A stretch of DNA of 50,519 bases, taken from contig JABIFX010000111.1 of the NCBI GenBank assembly GCA_018650445.1, positions 1-50,519 of the forward strand, given 5' to 3'. The DNA comes from Fidelibacterota bacterium. GTDB taxonomy: Bacteria > Fidelibacterota > UBA8477 > JABMPR01. The notes under the pieces were generated by a model, which saw only the letters and a list, made by a program, of their open reading frames with translations, was not told the DNA's origin and did no database searches. A program made the translations under genes and the position numbers. This document shows positions 7,485 through 16,486 of this stretch, one piece after another. Each line of letters starts with the position of its first letter. The stretch's first letter is position 1.

Positions 7485-8859
7485 TAAAATGGCTGACCAC
7501 AAAATCAAAATCTTAATCATTGATGATGAAAAAAATATTCGTTTAACTCTCAGAGATATTCTAGAAGATGAAGGTCATCATGTGTTGGAAGCTGGAACCG
7601 GTGAAGATGGGCTCGCACTCCTGAAGAATGAAAATGTTGATCTGGTTCTGCTGGATGTCCGTTTACCAGGCATGGATGGGATCGAAGTCCTGAAAGGGAT
7701 TCGTGAAATAGATGAAACCCTCGATGTCATCATGATCTCTGGTCATGCTACGGTTGGGACCGCCGTTGACGCCTTGAGAATTGGCGCCTACGATTTTCTT
7801 GAAAAACCACTCTCACTGGCCCGCGTTAAATTGGCTATTCGCAATCTTTCAGAAAAACAAACCCTGGCCAAGAGATCCGCAGTCATTCAGCAAACACAGA
7901 AGGACAAGTACCGTCTGGTTGGCACTTCTCCTCAGATAGAGCAAGTTCTGGAAACTGCTCGTCGTGTTGGACCTACTTCAGCCAAAGTACTTATTAGAGG
8001 CGAAAGTGGCACGGGTAAGGAACTGGTTGCGCATGCCATTCATGCCGCCAGTCCCAGGGCAGAGGATGCCTTTGTAAAGTTCAATGCTGCCGCTATTCCA
8101 TCAGAGTTGGTTGAAAGTGAGCTGTTTGGACACGAGAAAGGCGCCTTTACTGGAGCCGTTGGCCAGAAGAAAGGTAAAATCGAGATGGCCAATAGTGGGA
8201 CTCTATTTCTTGACGAAATTGGAGATATGAGTCTTTCAGCCCAGGCTAAAATCCTCCGTGTTCTGGAAGATGGTAAATTTGAACGTGTCGGTGGAACTCA
8301 GACACAGTCAGTTGATATTCGACTCCTAGCGGCCACCAATAAACACCTTGAGGAGATGGTCTCTGAAGGAGGATTTAGAGAGGATCTATTTTATCGTCTC
8401 AATGTGGTCCCAATTAATCTGCCTCCACTCCGTGAAAGAGAAGGCGATATAAAAACCCTCCTCAATCACTCTCTGGCGCACTACGCCGCTGAATTAAATC
8501 TGTTCCCTAAACAATTTTCCCGGGATGCCATGAACATGCTGGTTGGTTATCCTTTTCCTGGAAACATCCGCGAGTTGAGAAATCTTATCGAGCGTCTATA
8601 TATTCTGAGTCCCAATGATGAGATCGATCTACCTGAAGTAAAACCCCACTTGAATCAAGTTGTCTCTGCAGAAGGAGATGCTGCAATTTTTGCTGAGACA
8701 CGTCCGTTTGCTGAGGCAAAAAGGATGTTCGAGGAACGCTTTCTGGAGTCACAACTTCGTCAGCATGCCGGAAACATTAGTCGGACTGCCAACAGTCTAG
8801 GTATGCAGCAATCTAATCTCTCTCGGAAGTTAAAAGAGTTGGGGCTAGGCAAATCCTGA
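7477..8859 (+). CDS. Sigma-54-dependent response regulator, NtrC/NtrX family
   Basis: The protein has three domains. The receiver (about 8-125) has the DD acidic pocket and phospho-acceptor Asp60 in LLDVRLPGMDG. The AAA+ domain has Walker A GESGTGKE, the sigma-54-contacting GAFTGA loop, Walker B LFLDEIGD and the R-finger region. A Fis-type helix-turn-helix ends the chain (QQSNLSRKLKELGL). When phosphorylated by the upstream kinase it should activate sigma-54 RNA polymerase. The ATG at 7477 overlaps the kinase gene by 8 bp; an in-frame ATG at 7489 (MADHK) is the alternative and gives a more typical N-terminus. The only strong sigma-54 promoter seen here lies 2.6 kb downstream, before nfnA, and is a natural candidate target; this is inference. 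Confidence 0.93.
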   Translation: MDSKMADHKIKILIIDDEKNIRLTLRDILEDEGHHVLEAGTGEDGLALLKNENVDLVLLDVRLPGMDGIEVLKGIREIDETLDVIMISGHATVGTAVDALRIGAYDFLEKPLSLARVKLAIRNLSEKQTLAKRSAVIQQTQKDKYRLVGTSPQIEQVLETARRVGPTSAKVLIRGESGTGKELVAHAIHAASPRAEDAFVKFNAAAIPSELVESELFGHEKGAFTGAVGQKKGKIEMANSGTLFLDEIGDMSLSAQAKILRVLEDGKFERVGGTQTQSVDIRLLAATNKHLEEMVSEGGFREDLFYRLNVVPINLPPLREREGDIKTLLNHSLAHYAAELNLFPKQFSRDAMNMLVGYPFPGNIRELRNLIERLYILSPNDEIDLPEVKPHLNQVVSAEGDAAIFAETRPFAEAKRMFEERFLESQLRQHAGNISRTANSLGMQQSNLSRKLKELGLGKS

Positions 8860-8894
8860 CGTATTCCTTTCAATAAATAGAAAAGAGCAAATAA

Positions 8895-11342
8895 ATGAGT
8901 TACAGTAGAGCCCTGACGCTGGGTATATTGTTTATAATAAGCACCTCCAACGCACAAGAGAGAAAAAGTATTATCACCTCCAAAACGACGGTGATACCCA
9001 AGATTGATGGTCGCATAGAGGAGCCTGTCTGGGAAACTGTAGATCCTGCGACAGACTTCTTTCGCTTTCAACCAGAGGGTGGAGGAAAAGCTCCGGTAAA
9101 AACAGAAGTTCGTGTACTATATGATGATGTTGCCCTCTATGTAGCTCTTAAAATGTACGACCCTGATCCCTCAAGTATCCTATCCCAACTAGGGAAAAGA
9201 GATGATTGGGATGTGGTGGCTGACTGGGTCGGCCTCTGGATCAACCCTTTTGATGATGGTGCCAATGAACTCACCTTTGTGATCACATCAGCAGGAGTCC
9301 AGATCGATTTAAAATTTAGCCCAAATGGAAACGATAGTAACTGGAATCCTGTTTGGGAAAGTGCTGCAAGAATCGATGCAGAGGGTTGGTCGGCCGAGAT
9401 GGCTATTCCCTTTAGCCAGATGCGGTTTCCAAGCAAGGATATTCAGAACTGGGGCTTTAATGTTGGCCGGCATACTGCGGCTGTACGGGAGATGTATACC
9501 TGGACTGAGCTTGATAAGGAGAAGGGCAATTATGCACAGCAAACAGGCTTGCTAAAGGGAATTGAAAATATCGAAACACCATTGCGCCTTTCACTCACAC
9601 CCTATGCTTCTGCTTCATCTGATCAATATCCCGTGGATGGGCAAATGGTATCTTCAACTTCTTATCGTGGTGGTATGGATCTCCAGTATGGAATTAATGA
9701 AAGTTTCACCCTTGATATGACTCTGATTCCAGATTTCGGCCAGGTACAATCAGATAATATCGAACTCAATCTTTCCCCTTTTGAAATACAGTACAATGAA
9801 CATCGCCCTTTCTTCACCGAAGGGACTCAATTGCTGCAAAAAGCTGGTTTATTCTACTCCAGACGCGTGGGTTCAGAACCTGCTCGGTACTGGCAGGTGG
9901 CTGATGAAGAGATTCTGGAACAGGGAGAGACTATCAAATCTAATCCCGATGTTACCCAGCTCATCAATGCCACGAAAGTAACTGGGCAGACCAATAGTGG
10001 GCTGGGTCTCGGCTTGTTTAATGCCATCACAGCTCCTATGCATGCGGTCATTGAGGATTCTCTCGGCCAGGAACGTGAATATCTTACGAACCCGGCAACC
10101 AATTACAATCTGGTTGTTCTGAGCAAAAACCTCCAAAACGGATCTGAGATTAGTATCGCCAACACCAATGTTAAGCGATTTTCCGGCGATGATTCAACCA
10201 ATGATTTTCGAGATGCAAATGTAATTGGATATGAGACTCGGTTATTTACAAAGGATTCCAAGTGGCGCTTTCAATCCTCTGGAGCCTACAATCACTTGAG
10301 TTATCCAGATAGCTTTTCCACTGGCTTTAAATACTCATTAAGTGTAGCTGAGGTACAAGGCATTGTAAAATATGGAGTTGGGCATTCCGTAGAGAGTGAG
10401 TATTACGATCCAAACGACTTGGGCTTTCTGCGACAACCCAACGAGGTTGGACACTTTGGATGGGTAGAATTTCAAACCATTAATCCAGTATGGAAAATAA
10501 ATGAAGGCAGGATGGAGATTAGTGCCAACTATTCGAGGCTATTCAATCCAGACGTGTATACTCACTTTGGCATTCGGGCAGACTATAATGTGACGTTCAG
10601 GAATTACTATTCAGCGGGAGGAGGAACCTCGTGGAACCCACGTGAAGGACACGATTACTACGAAACCCGTGTAGACAATCGCTATTTTACAACACCCAAA
10701 GCCTTTGATACTCATTTGTGGATAGCATCCAATTTTAACAAACCCTTCTCAATGAGTGGCTGGACGGGTATTTCATCTAAAACCAGACGAGGTAGTCGCT
10801 GGCAAGGTGGTGGGTTGAATCCGAAATGGCGTGTCAACAACCAATTCATGATTGAGTATGAACTGGATATACATCGCCGTTCAAATAACCATGGCTTTGC
10901 AGAATTTGACGATAACGATGAACCCATATTTGGAAAGCGGGACCATTTCACAACAACCAATGCAATATATACTCAATATATCTTTAGTAGAAATCTTGAG
11001 TCTGACATTCGATTACGCCACTATCGATCAACAGTGGAATACAAGGAGTTCTTTGACCTCATGGAGGATGGAAACCTATCTCCAAGTAGTTTTGATGAGG
11101 ATCAAAATACGGTCTTTAATGCATTGACTATCGATGCCGTCATGACCTGGCGTTTTGCACCGGGGAGCGAATTGACTTTTTCCTGGAAGAATGCCATATA
11201 CTCAGACGGAGACACTGATGATCTGGACAAAAGTTACTTCGAGGACCTTCAGGAAGTATGGAATCAGGATCAGAGTAATAGCATTTCTGTTAAACTATTA
11301 TACTATGTTGACTCCTGGGCTCTGAGACATCGCCTAAAATAA
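8895..11342 (+). CDS. DUF5916 outer-membrane protein with CBM9-like N-terminus
   Basis: 815 residues with a signal peptide ending STSNAQ. Residues about 30-200 resemble the family-9 carbohydrate-binding-like module (IDGRIEEPVWE near the start, then DDVALYVALKMYD and FVITSAGVQ). The rest matches the DUF5916 pattern: many amphipathic strands and the FSPFEIQYNEHRPFFTEG-type segment followed by FYSRRVG. Such proteins are common in Bacteroidota and relatives and are predicted outer-membrane barrels; their substrate is not established. It starts 35 bp after the regulator, with no terminator between, so it may be cotranscribed with or controlled by the kinase/regulator pair. A terminator follows its stop. 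Confidence 0.85.
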   Translation: MSYSRALTLGILFIISTSNAQERKSIITSKTTVIPKIDGRIEEPVWETVDPATDFFRFQPEGGGKAPVKTEVRVLYDDVALYVALKMYDPDPSSILSQLGKRDDWDVVADWVGLWINPFDDGANELTFVITSAGVQIDLKFSPNGNDSNWNPVWESAARIDAEGWSAEMAIPFSQMRFPSKDIQNWGFNVGRHTAAVREMYTWTELDKEKGNYAQQTGLLKGIENIETPLRLSLTPYASASSDQYPVDGQMVSSTSYRGGMDLQYGINESFTLDMTLIPDFGQVQSDNIELNLSPFEIQYNEHRPFFTEGTQLLQKAGLFYSRRVGSEPARYWQVADEEILEQGETIKSNPDVTQLINATKVTGQTNSGLGLGLFNAITAPMHAVIEDSLGQEREYLTNPATNYNLVVLSKNLQNGSEISIANTNVKRFSGDDSTNDFRDANVIGYETRLFTKDSKWRFQSSGAYNHLSYPDSFSTGFKYSLSVAEVQGIVKYGVGHSVESEYYDPNDLGFLRQPNEVGHFGWVEFQTINPVWKINEGRMEISANYSRLFNPDVYTHFGIRADYNVTFRNYYSAGGGTSWNPREGHDYYETRVDNRYFTTPKAFDTHLWIASNFNKPFSMSGWTGISSKTRRGSRWQGGGLNPKWRVNNQFMIEYELDIHRRSNNHGFAEFDDNDEPIFGKRDHFTTTNAIYTQYIFSRNLESDIRLRHYRSTVEYKEFFDLMEDGNLSPSSFDEDQNTVFNALTIDAVMTWRFAPGSELTFSWKNAIYSDGDTDDLDKSYFEDLQEVWNQDQSNSISVKLLYYVDSWALRHRLK

Positions 11343-11365
11343 ATACTTACATAAAACGAATTACC

Positions 11366-11403
11366 AGAGGGGTACTCAAGTTTTGGGTACCCCTCTTCTT
11401 TTA
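11366..11403 (+). terminator. Rho-independent terminator after DUF5916 gene
   Basis: AGAGGGGTAC pairs with GTACCCCTCT around a T-rich loop, followed by TCTTTT. It isolates the upstream operon from the sigma-54 promoter region of nfnA. Confidence 0.85.
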
Positions 11404-11462
11404 ATACTCAAGCCACTCCTTCAGTTATCAATCTAAAAATCATCTAGCCATAATACATAATA

Positions 11463-11477
11463 TGGCACAAAGCTTGC
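11463..11477 (+). promoter_or_regulatory. Sigma-54 (-24/-12) promoter of the nfnAB-ferritin operon
   Basis: TGGCAC, five bases, then TTGC gives the invariant GG and GC elements at the exact sigma-54 spacing. Transcription would start near 11489, leaving a leader of about 20 bases before the ATG at 11509. The gene for an NtrC-type activator lies 2.6 kb upstream in this window. No clear activator-binding dyad is seen between the terminator and the promoter, only TACTCAAG twice (near 11372 and 11404). Confidence 0.75.
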
Positions 11478-11508
11478 CTCAAGCAGGGATTGAAAACAGG
11501 AGTGAGAA

Positions 11509-12381
11509 ATGTATAAAATTATTAAGGCTGAGTTCATTGCACCCAATGTGAAAAGTTTCATTCTGGAAGCACCTCACATCGCTAAAAAGCGTCAGGCTGG
11601 TCAGTTCATTATTTTACGTGTTCATGATAAAGGTGAACGTATCCCGATTACTATTGCCGACTCAAATGCTGAAGAGGGTTGGATTAATATCATTGTCCAG
11701 GGCTTGGGGAAAACGAGTGCTCATTTAAATACACTTGAAACAGGTGACTCTTTGCAAGACCTGGTGGGTCCTCTGGGCCTACCCACCCACATTGAGAATT
11801 GGGGCACCCTGGTCTGTATGAGTGGTGGCGTCGGTACCGCCGAAGCGCTTCCCATTGCAGCTGCCGGAAAAGCCGCTGGTAACAGAGTGATTTCAATTAT
11901 TGGTGCCCGCAATAAAGACTTAATAATCGCTGAGGATAAAATGGCTGAAGTGGTAGATGAGGTGAGGATTTCTACGGATGATGGCTCTGCTGGACGTCAT
12001 GGGTTAGTCACCGATGTATTACAGGATCTCATTGATGAAGGTATCAAACCTGATATGATCGTTGCTATTGGGCCGCTCCCCATGATGGCTGCAGTGTCCA
12101 ATCAGACTAAAGAAATAGGTATTCCCACCATGGTCAGCTTAAATGCCATCATGGTTGATGGTACCGGTATGTGTGGTGCCTGTCGAGCTACCGTCGGTGG
12201 CAAAACGGTCTTTGTCTGTGTTGATGGACCAGAATTTGATGGCCATCAAGTCGATTTTAAAGAATTGGGTAGCCGCCAGAAAATGTACAAGAAACAGGAA
12301 GAAGAATCTCATAAATGTTTCCTGGAGCGACAGATGAAAAAGATGAAAGCTGAGCAAATGAAAGAGGAGGTCTCCGCATGA
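11509..12381 (+). CDS. nfnA: NfnA-like FAD/NAD-binding subunit (NADH-dependent ferredoxin:NADP oxidoreductase, small subunit)
   Basis: The protein carries a ferredoxin-reductase-type FAD domain (about 1-95, with RIPITIAD), an NAD-binding domain (SGGVGTAEALPIA) and a C-terminal [2Fe-2S] site: GMCGACR plus a further cysteine in FVCVDGPEFDGHQ. This matches the small subunit of NfnAB, which bifurcates electrons between NAD, ferredoxin and NADP, and of the related sulfide dehydrogenase SudB. A lysine-rich tail (about 265-290) extends the core. The stop overlaps the next start as ATGA (12378-12381), and AGGAGG lies in its last codons for the partner. Sequence alone does not separate NfnA from SudB; the tight pairing favours a heterodimer either way. 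Confidence 0.88.
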   Translation: MYKIIKAEFIAPNVKSFILEAPHIAKKRQAGQFIILRVHDKGERIPITIADSNAEEGWINIIVQGLGKTSAHLNTLETGDSLQDLVGPLGLPTHIENWGTLVCMSGGVGTAEALPIAAAGKAAGNRVISIIGARNKDLIIAEDKMAEVVDEVRISTDDGSAGRHGLVTDVLQDLIDEGIKPDMIVAIGPLPMMAAVSNQTKEIGIPTMVSLNAIMVDGTGMCGACRATVGGKTVFVCVDGPEFDGHQVDFKELGSRQKMYKKQEEESHKCFLERQMKKMKAEQMKEEVSA

Positions 12382-13835
12382 AACGTGAGCGTCCCCAATC
12401 ATTTAATACGGTTCCCATGAAGGAACGTATGATTATCCCTCGTCAGGATATGCCAGAACAGGATGCAGGTCTCAGAAGCACAAATTTTCTTGAAGTAAAT
12501 CTAGGTCTTAGACCAGAACAGGCTGTCGTTGAAGCACAGCGTTGTATCGAATGTAAGAGTCCTACCTGTATGGATGGCTGCCCGGTCAACATCAAAATCC
12601 CTGATTTCATTCAGTTGATCTGCAAAGAGGATTTTATCGGTGCTGCTAAAAAAATTAAAGAAGATAATTCGCTCCCTGCCATCTGTGGTCGCGTATGTCC
12701 TCAGGAAACCCAGTGTGAAGAAGTCTGTGTCATGGGGAAACGCTTTGAACCTGTTGCCATTGGCCGCCTTGAGCGATTTGTGGCTGATTATGCCATGCAA
12801 CATGGGAACGGTTCGGTAGAGAGTTTCGAAAAACCAAAATCGACAGGACAAAAAATAGCCATTGTTGGCTCGGGACCTGCTGGCCTCGCCGTGGCAAGTG
12901 ATCTTATTAAGGAAGGTCACGAAGTCACCGTCTTTGAAGCTTTGCATGAGTTTGGTGGTGTGCTGGTATACGGTATTCCTGAATTTCGACTCCCTAAATC
13001 CATTCTGCGTGAGGAAGTAGCTACACTCGAAGCAATGGGTGTAAAATTTGTAAAGAACTTTATTGTTGGCCGTACCATGACCATACAGGAACTCATGGCA
13101 GATGAAGGTTTTGATGCCGTCTTCCTGGGTTTGGGTGCCGGCTTACCACGTTTTATGAATATCCCGGGTGAAAACCTGAATGGAGTTTATTCAGCCAATG
13201 AATTTTTAACCCGCTCAAATCTCATGCGTGGTTATGAATTTCCAGAATGGGATACACCACTTTATCGCGCAAAACATGCCATTATAGTTGGTGGTGGAAA
13301 TACGGCCATGGATGCCGTCAGAACTGCCAAGCGTCTTGGTGCTGATGAGGCTTCCATTGTATATCGTCGTTCTGAAGAGGAAATGCCTGCCAGAAATGAA
13401 GAGATTCATCACGCCAAGGAAGAAGGCGTTAAATTTATGAACTTGGTTAATCCCATTGAGTTCATCAGTGATGATCAGGGGAGTGTGGTAGCCGCCAAAT
13501 GTCTTCGCATGGAGCTAGGTGAGCCCGATGAATCTGGTCGTCGCCGTCCAGTACCTATGGAAGGTTCCGAATTCGTCATGGATGTGGATATGGTGGTTAT
13601 TGCAGTAGGAAATGGATCGAACCCATTGATCTCACAGACCACACCGGAAATAGAAACCAACAAATGGGGCAATATTGTTGCTGATGAAGATGGTAGAACC
13701 TCTATGGATGGGGTGTTTGCTGGAGGAGATATTGTTAGTGGTGGAGCCACTGTTATTTTAGCCATGGGTGCAGGTCGAAAATCAGCCATTGCGATAAATG
13801 AATATTTGAAAGCCAAGGTAGGGAGTTCAACATGA
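12378..13835 (+). CDS. nfnB: NfnB-like / glutamate-synthase small-subunit family oxidoreductase
   Basis: 485 residues. The N-terminal domain holds two cysteine clusters for [4Fe-4S] centres (CIECKSPTCMDGCPV and CGRVCPQETQCEEVC). An FAD fold follows (VGSGPAGLAVAS), then a NADPH domain (VGGGNTAMDAVRTAKRLGA with YRRSEEEMPAR) and the closing FAD segment FAGGDIVSGGATV. This family includes GltD, NfnB and SudA. Pairing with the NfnA-type gene by ATGA overlap points to NfnAB (reversible NADH/ferredoxin/NADP transhydrogenase) or SudAB rather than glutamate synthase, since no large glutamate-synthase subunit is nearby. A strong AGGAGG sits 7 bases before the ATG. Its own stop overlaps the ferritin-like gene by the same ATGA device. 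Confidence 0.9.
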   Translation: MKRERPQSFNTVPMKERMIIPRQDMPEQDAGLRSTNFLEVNLGLRPEQAVVEAQRCIECKSPTCMDGCPVNIKIPDFIQLICKEDFIGAAKKIKEDNSLPAICGRVCPQETQCEEVCVMGKRFEPVAIGRLERFVADYAMQHGNGSVESFEKPKSTGQKIAIVGSGPAGLAVASDLIKEGHEVTVFEALHEFGGVLVYGIPEFRLPKSILREEVATLEAMGVKFVKNFIVGRTMTIQELMADEGFDAVFLGLGAGLPRFMNIPGENLNGVYSANEFLTRSNLMRGYEFPEWDTPLYRAKHAIIVGGGNTAMDAVRTAKRLGADEASIVYRRSEEEMPARNEEIHHAKEEGVKFMNLVNPIEFISDDQGSVVAAKCLRMELGEPDESGRRRPVPMEGSEFVMDVDMVVIAVGNGSNPLISQTTPEIETNKWGNIVADEDGRTSMDGVFAGGDIVSGGATVILAMGAGRKSAIAINEYLKAKVGSST

Positions 13836-14296
13836 ACCTAAAAGATCAAATCAGGTCAATGGATATGGATAATATTGTTGAAATGTGCATTAATCAAGAA
13901 CAGCAGGCCATTGATCTATATACCCTTGCCAGAGATCAGGCCAAAGACGATACCTCCCGCCAGAAATTTCAAGAACTCGTCGATATGGAGACTGTCCATA
14001 AAGTCTCTCTGAAAAATTTTGAAATCGAAAATTACCTTGAGCTTCCACCAGCTGATCTGAAAATTACGGATTATTTGATGGACCCCGTACTGAAGGACAA
14101 CATGACGATTCAGGAGATCATCATTCTGGCTGCCAAACGTGAAGATAAAACAGCTCGTATGTATCAGGATTTAGCAGATCATTTCCACTTTGATAAAAAG
14201 TTGAATACCTTTTTTCAGATGATGGCAGACGAAGAACTACGTCACAAACATGATCTTGAAACAGAATACGAAAACGAGTTTCTCCAGGAAGGCTAA
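13832..14296 (+). CDS. Ferritin-like diiron protein (rubrerythrin-type, no rubredoxin domain)
   Basis: 154 residues predicted as a four-helix bundle. Candidate iron ligands occur as in the rubrerythrin/ferritin-like superfamily: Glu23, Glu53 with His56 (ExxH), Glu104, and Glu135 with His138 (second ExxH). No rubredoxin CXXC pairs are present, so it cannot receive electrons by that domain. The ATGA overlap with nfnB makes it the third gene of the sigma-54 operon. A role in peroxide or iron handling supplied with reducing power by NfnAB is plausible, but it is inference. Confidence 0.85.
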   Translation: MNLKDQIRSMDMDNIVEMCINQEQQAIDLYTLARDQAKDDTSRQKFQELVDMETVHKVSLKNFEIENYLELPPADLKITDYLMDPVLKDNMTIQEIIILAAKREDKTARMYQDLADHFHFDKKLNTFFQMMADEELRHKHDLETEYENEFLQEG

Positions 14297-14318
14297 AATT
14301 ATTTTTCCAATGGATGAA

Positions 14319-14349
14319 AAAAAAGGCTGCCTGAAAAGCAGCCTTTTTT
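14319..14349. terminator. Bidirectional rho-independent terminator
   Basis: AAAAAAGGCTGC and GCAGCCTTTTTT form a perfect 12-bp stem around CTGAAAA. The A- and T-runs serve both the plus-strand ferritin-like gene and the minus-strand argS operon, which converge here. Confidence 0.93.
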
Positions 14350-14376
14350 AATTCTAATAAATTATAAATTTCTGGT

Positions 14377-16008
14377 TTACATCTGTTCTGGCGCTGAGAT
14401 TCCCAATATACGTAGACCATTTCTCAACGTGATTTGAACTGCTTCAAGCAGGGCTAATCTGGCCTTGGACAACTCGGGTGCGTCAAGATCAATCACCTTA
14501 TACTCCGTGTAAAACTTATGTAGGGCTGTAGCCAGGTCGAAGAGATAGCTGGGTAAGTGGTGTACCTCAAGGGCACGACGACAGTGATCAATGACTTCGG
14601 AAAATTCAAGAGTCTTATTGATCAGCGCAACCGTAAACTCCTCATTCAGAAGAGATAAATCAGCGTTCTCGGTATCTGAAACCAAACCCCGTTCCTGGGC
14701 ACGTCTAAAAATGCTCGAAATTCTGGCGTGGGCGTATTGTAGATAGAAAACCGGATTTTCTTCAGTCTGGCGCTTGGCCAGATCGAGATCAAAATTGAGA
14801 TGGCTGGAAGCGCTGCGCATAATGTAGAAATAGCGGACCACATCAGTACCCACTTCATCAATAAGCTCGTCCAAAGTCACAAAATTTGCTTTTCTGGTGG
14901 ACATTTTGACAACCTCACCAGAACGCAGAAGGGTGACAAATTGATGGATAACCACTTGGATATGCTCATGCTTCAAGCCCATTACTTTTAAGGCTGAGAG
15001 TACATCAGGATAGGCATCGATATGATCAGCCCCAAAAATATCGACAATCAGATCAAATCCCCGCGCGACTTTTTCGCGATGGTAAGCAATATCCGGCAGC
15101 CGATAAGTCGGCTCACCACTTGATTTCACCAATACACGATCTTGCTCAATACCCAATTCACTGGTTTTAAACCAGGTTGCCCCATCCTTGTCGTAGAGTA
15201 AGCCCTTCTCGCGCAGGATGTCCAATACTTCATCAATTTTCCCAGCTTCATAAAGTGAGCGTTCATTATAGAACACATCATGGACCACGCCGATTCGTTC
15301 CAGACTGGATTTGATGATGGCAAAAATCGATTCTTCCGCATAGGTCTTAAAAATATCAATCTCATCTGAATCAGTCAGATCTGGTTGCTCAGACATGAGA
15401 GCCTTAGCCACATCAATCAGGTAAGCCCCTTCGTAACCACCATCAGGTAGGGTGATAGACTCACCCTTCAATTCCATATAGCGTGCCTTCAGGGATTCAC
15501 CGAGAAGACGCATTTGACGACCCGCATTGTTAAAATAATACTCCCGGGTGACATCGTATCCTGACCAGCTTAAAATATTGGCCAGAGTATCGCCTAGAAC
15601 AGTCTGTCGCCCATGTCCAACTGTGAGCGGACCTGTGGGATTGGCACTGACAAACTCAACCTGAGCAGTTTTACCATTTCCAAAATCACCTTTTCCATAC
15701 TCATCTTTTTCTTTGAGGATGTTGCGAACCTGGGCAGTGAGATAGTCAGCTGATTGGAAAAAATTAATAAAGCCGGGATTCAAAATTTCAAATTTTTCAA
15801 CAATACTTGAATCCAAAGATAGGCCATCCATGAGCTCTTCTGCAATCTGCATGGGTGCTCGTTTCAAATCACGCGCCAGAGCCATGGCTATATTGCAGGC
15901 CCAATCCCCATTTTCAGCTTTTTTGGGTCGTGATAGCTGGAGTCGATCCGTTGGCCAGCCCAATTCCTCTAGTCTAGCAGTGAGCTGCGATGTTAAGTAT
16001 TCAAACAT
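14377..16008 (-). CDS. argS: Arginyl-tRNA synthetase
   Basis: This class I synthetase charges tRNA-Arg. The chain starts with the family's additional N-terminal domain. The HIGH-type signature follows in ANPTGPLTVGHGR, then the DVTREYYFNNAG segment, a KMSTRKAN loop in place of KMSKS, and a C-terminal anticodon-binding helical domain. Length 543 is near the normal range. The ATG at 16008 is preferred; the frame is open to a TTG at 16020, adding four residues. It is the last gene of the seven-gene minus-strand run and lies 19 bp after rsfS. Confidence 0.97.
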   Translation of the reverse strand: MFEYLTSQLTARLEELGWPTDRLQLSRPKKAENGDWACNIAMALARDLKRAPMQIAEELMDGLSLDSSIVEKFEILNPGFINFFQSADYLTAQVRNILKEKDEYGKGDFGNGKTAQVEFVSANPTGPLTVGHGRQTVLGDTLANILSWSGYDVTREYYFNNAGRQMRLLGESLKARYMELKGESITLPDGGYEGAYLIDVAKALMSEQPDLTDSDEIDIFKTYAEESIFAIIKSSLERIGVVHDVFYNERSLYEAGKIDEVLDILREKGLLYDKDGATWFKTSELGIEQDRVLVKSSGEPTYRLPDIAYHREKVARGFDLIVDIFGADHIDAYPDVLSALKVMGLKHEHIQVVIHQFVTLLRSGEVVKMSTRKANFVTLDELIDEVGTDVVRYFYIMRSASSHLNFDLDLAKRQTEENPVFYLQYAHARISSIFRRAQERGLVSDTENADLSLLNEEFTVALINKTLEFSEVIDHCRRALEVHHLPSYLFDLATALHKFYTEYKVIDLDAPELSKARLALLEAVQITLRNGLRILGISAPEQM

Positions 16009-16027
16009 ATTTGGATTCAATCAATTC

Positions 16028-16429
16028 TTATAGGTTATCGAAGAGGGGCGTATCTGCATTGGGGGCATTCTCATCTTCACTGAGTTCGGTGATCTCAGCA
16101 TCGATCCAGAGGCGCTCGAGGTCATAAAAATCTCGACTGGCTTCATGGAAAACATGGACGACAACATTGATGTAATCAAGGAGGACCCATTCACGTGTAT
16201 CATAACCTTCCTTGTTAAAGGGGCGCTCCACCTCTGCTATCTCATCCTCTATATGATCAATGATTGCCTTCACCTGAACATCTGAGTTACCGGAGCAGAT
16301 CACAAAAAAATCGGTCATTGAGGTAATTTTGTGTACATCCAGTATTTTTACACGATTTGCTTTTTTTTGAAGGGCGAGTTCACCGATCTTAAAAGCGAGT
16401 TGCTTTGAATCTGAGTAATTATCAGGCAT
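16028..16429 (-). CDS. rsfS: Ribosome silencing factor RsfS (Iojap family)
   Basis: 133 residues. RsfS binds ribosomal protein uL14 and blocks subunit joining when nutrients are short. The family hallmarks are seen: VKILDVHKITSMTDFFVICSGNS, then REWVLLDYINVVVHVFHEASRDFYDLERLW with the near-invariant D-WVLLD and FYDLE-LW pieces. The acidic C-terminal tail is extra. It sits between the LytR_C-like gene and argS; RsfS is often next to a LytR_C protein in other phyla. Confidence 0.95.
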   Translation of the reverse strand: MPDNYSDSKQLAFKIGELALQKKANRVKILDVHKITSMTDFFVICSGNSDVQVKAIIDHIEDEIAEVERPFNKEGYDTREWVLLDYINVVVHVFHEASRDFYDLERLWIDAEITELSEDENAPNADTPLFDNL

Positions 16430-16486
16430 AGATCATTTCAATTTTTTGATTATTGAGGGCTGGGCTAAGGAGCACAAGGGCAATAC

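Noticed and set aside
12501-12947. 148-residue open frame on the minus strand opposite nfnB
   Set aside because: Fully antisense to a conserved enzyme; composition looks like a reading shadow.
12378-13835. Glutamate synthase small subunit
   Set aside because: No large subunit is nearby, and tight coupling to an NfnA-type gene favours NfnAB or SudAB.
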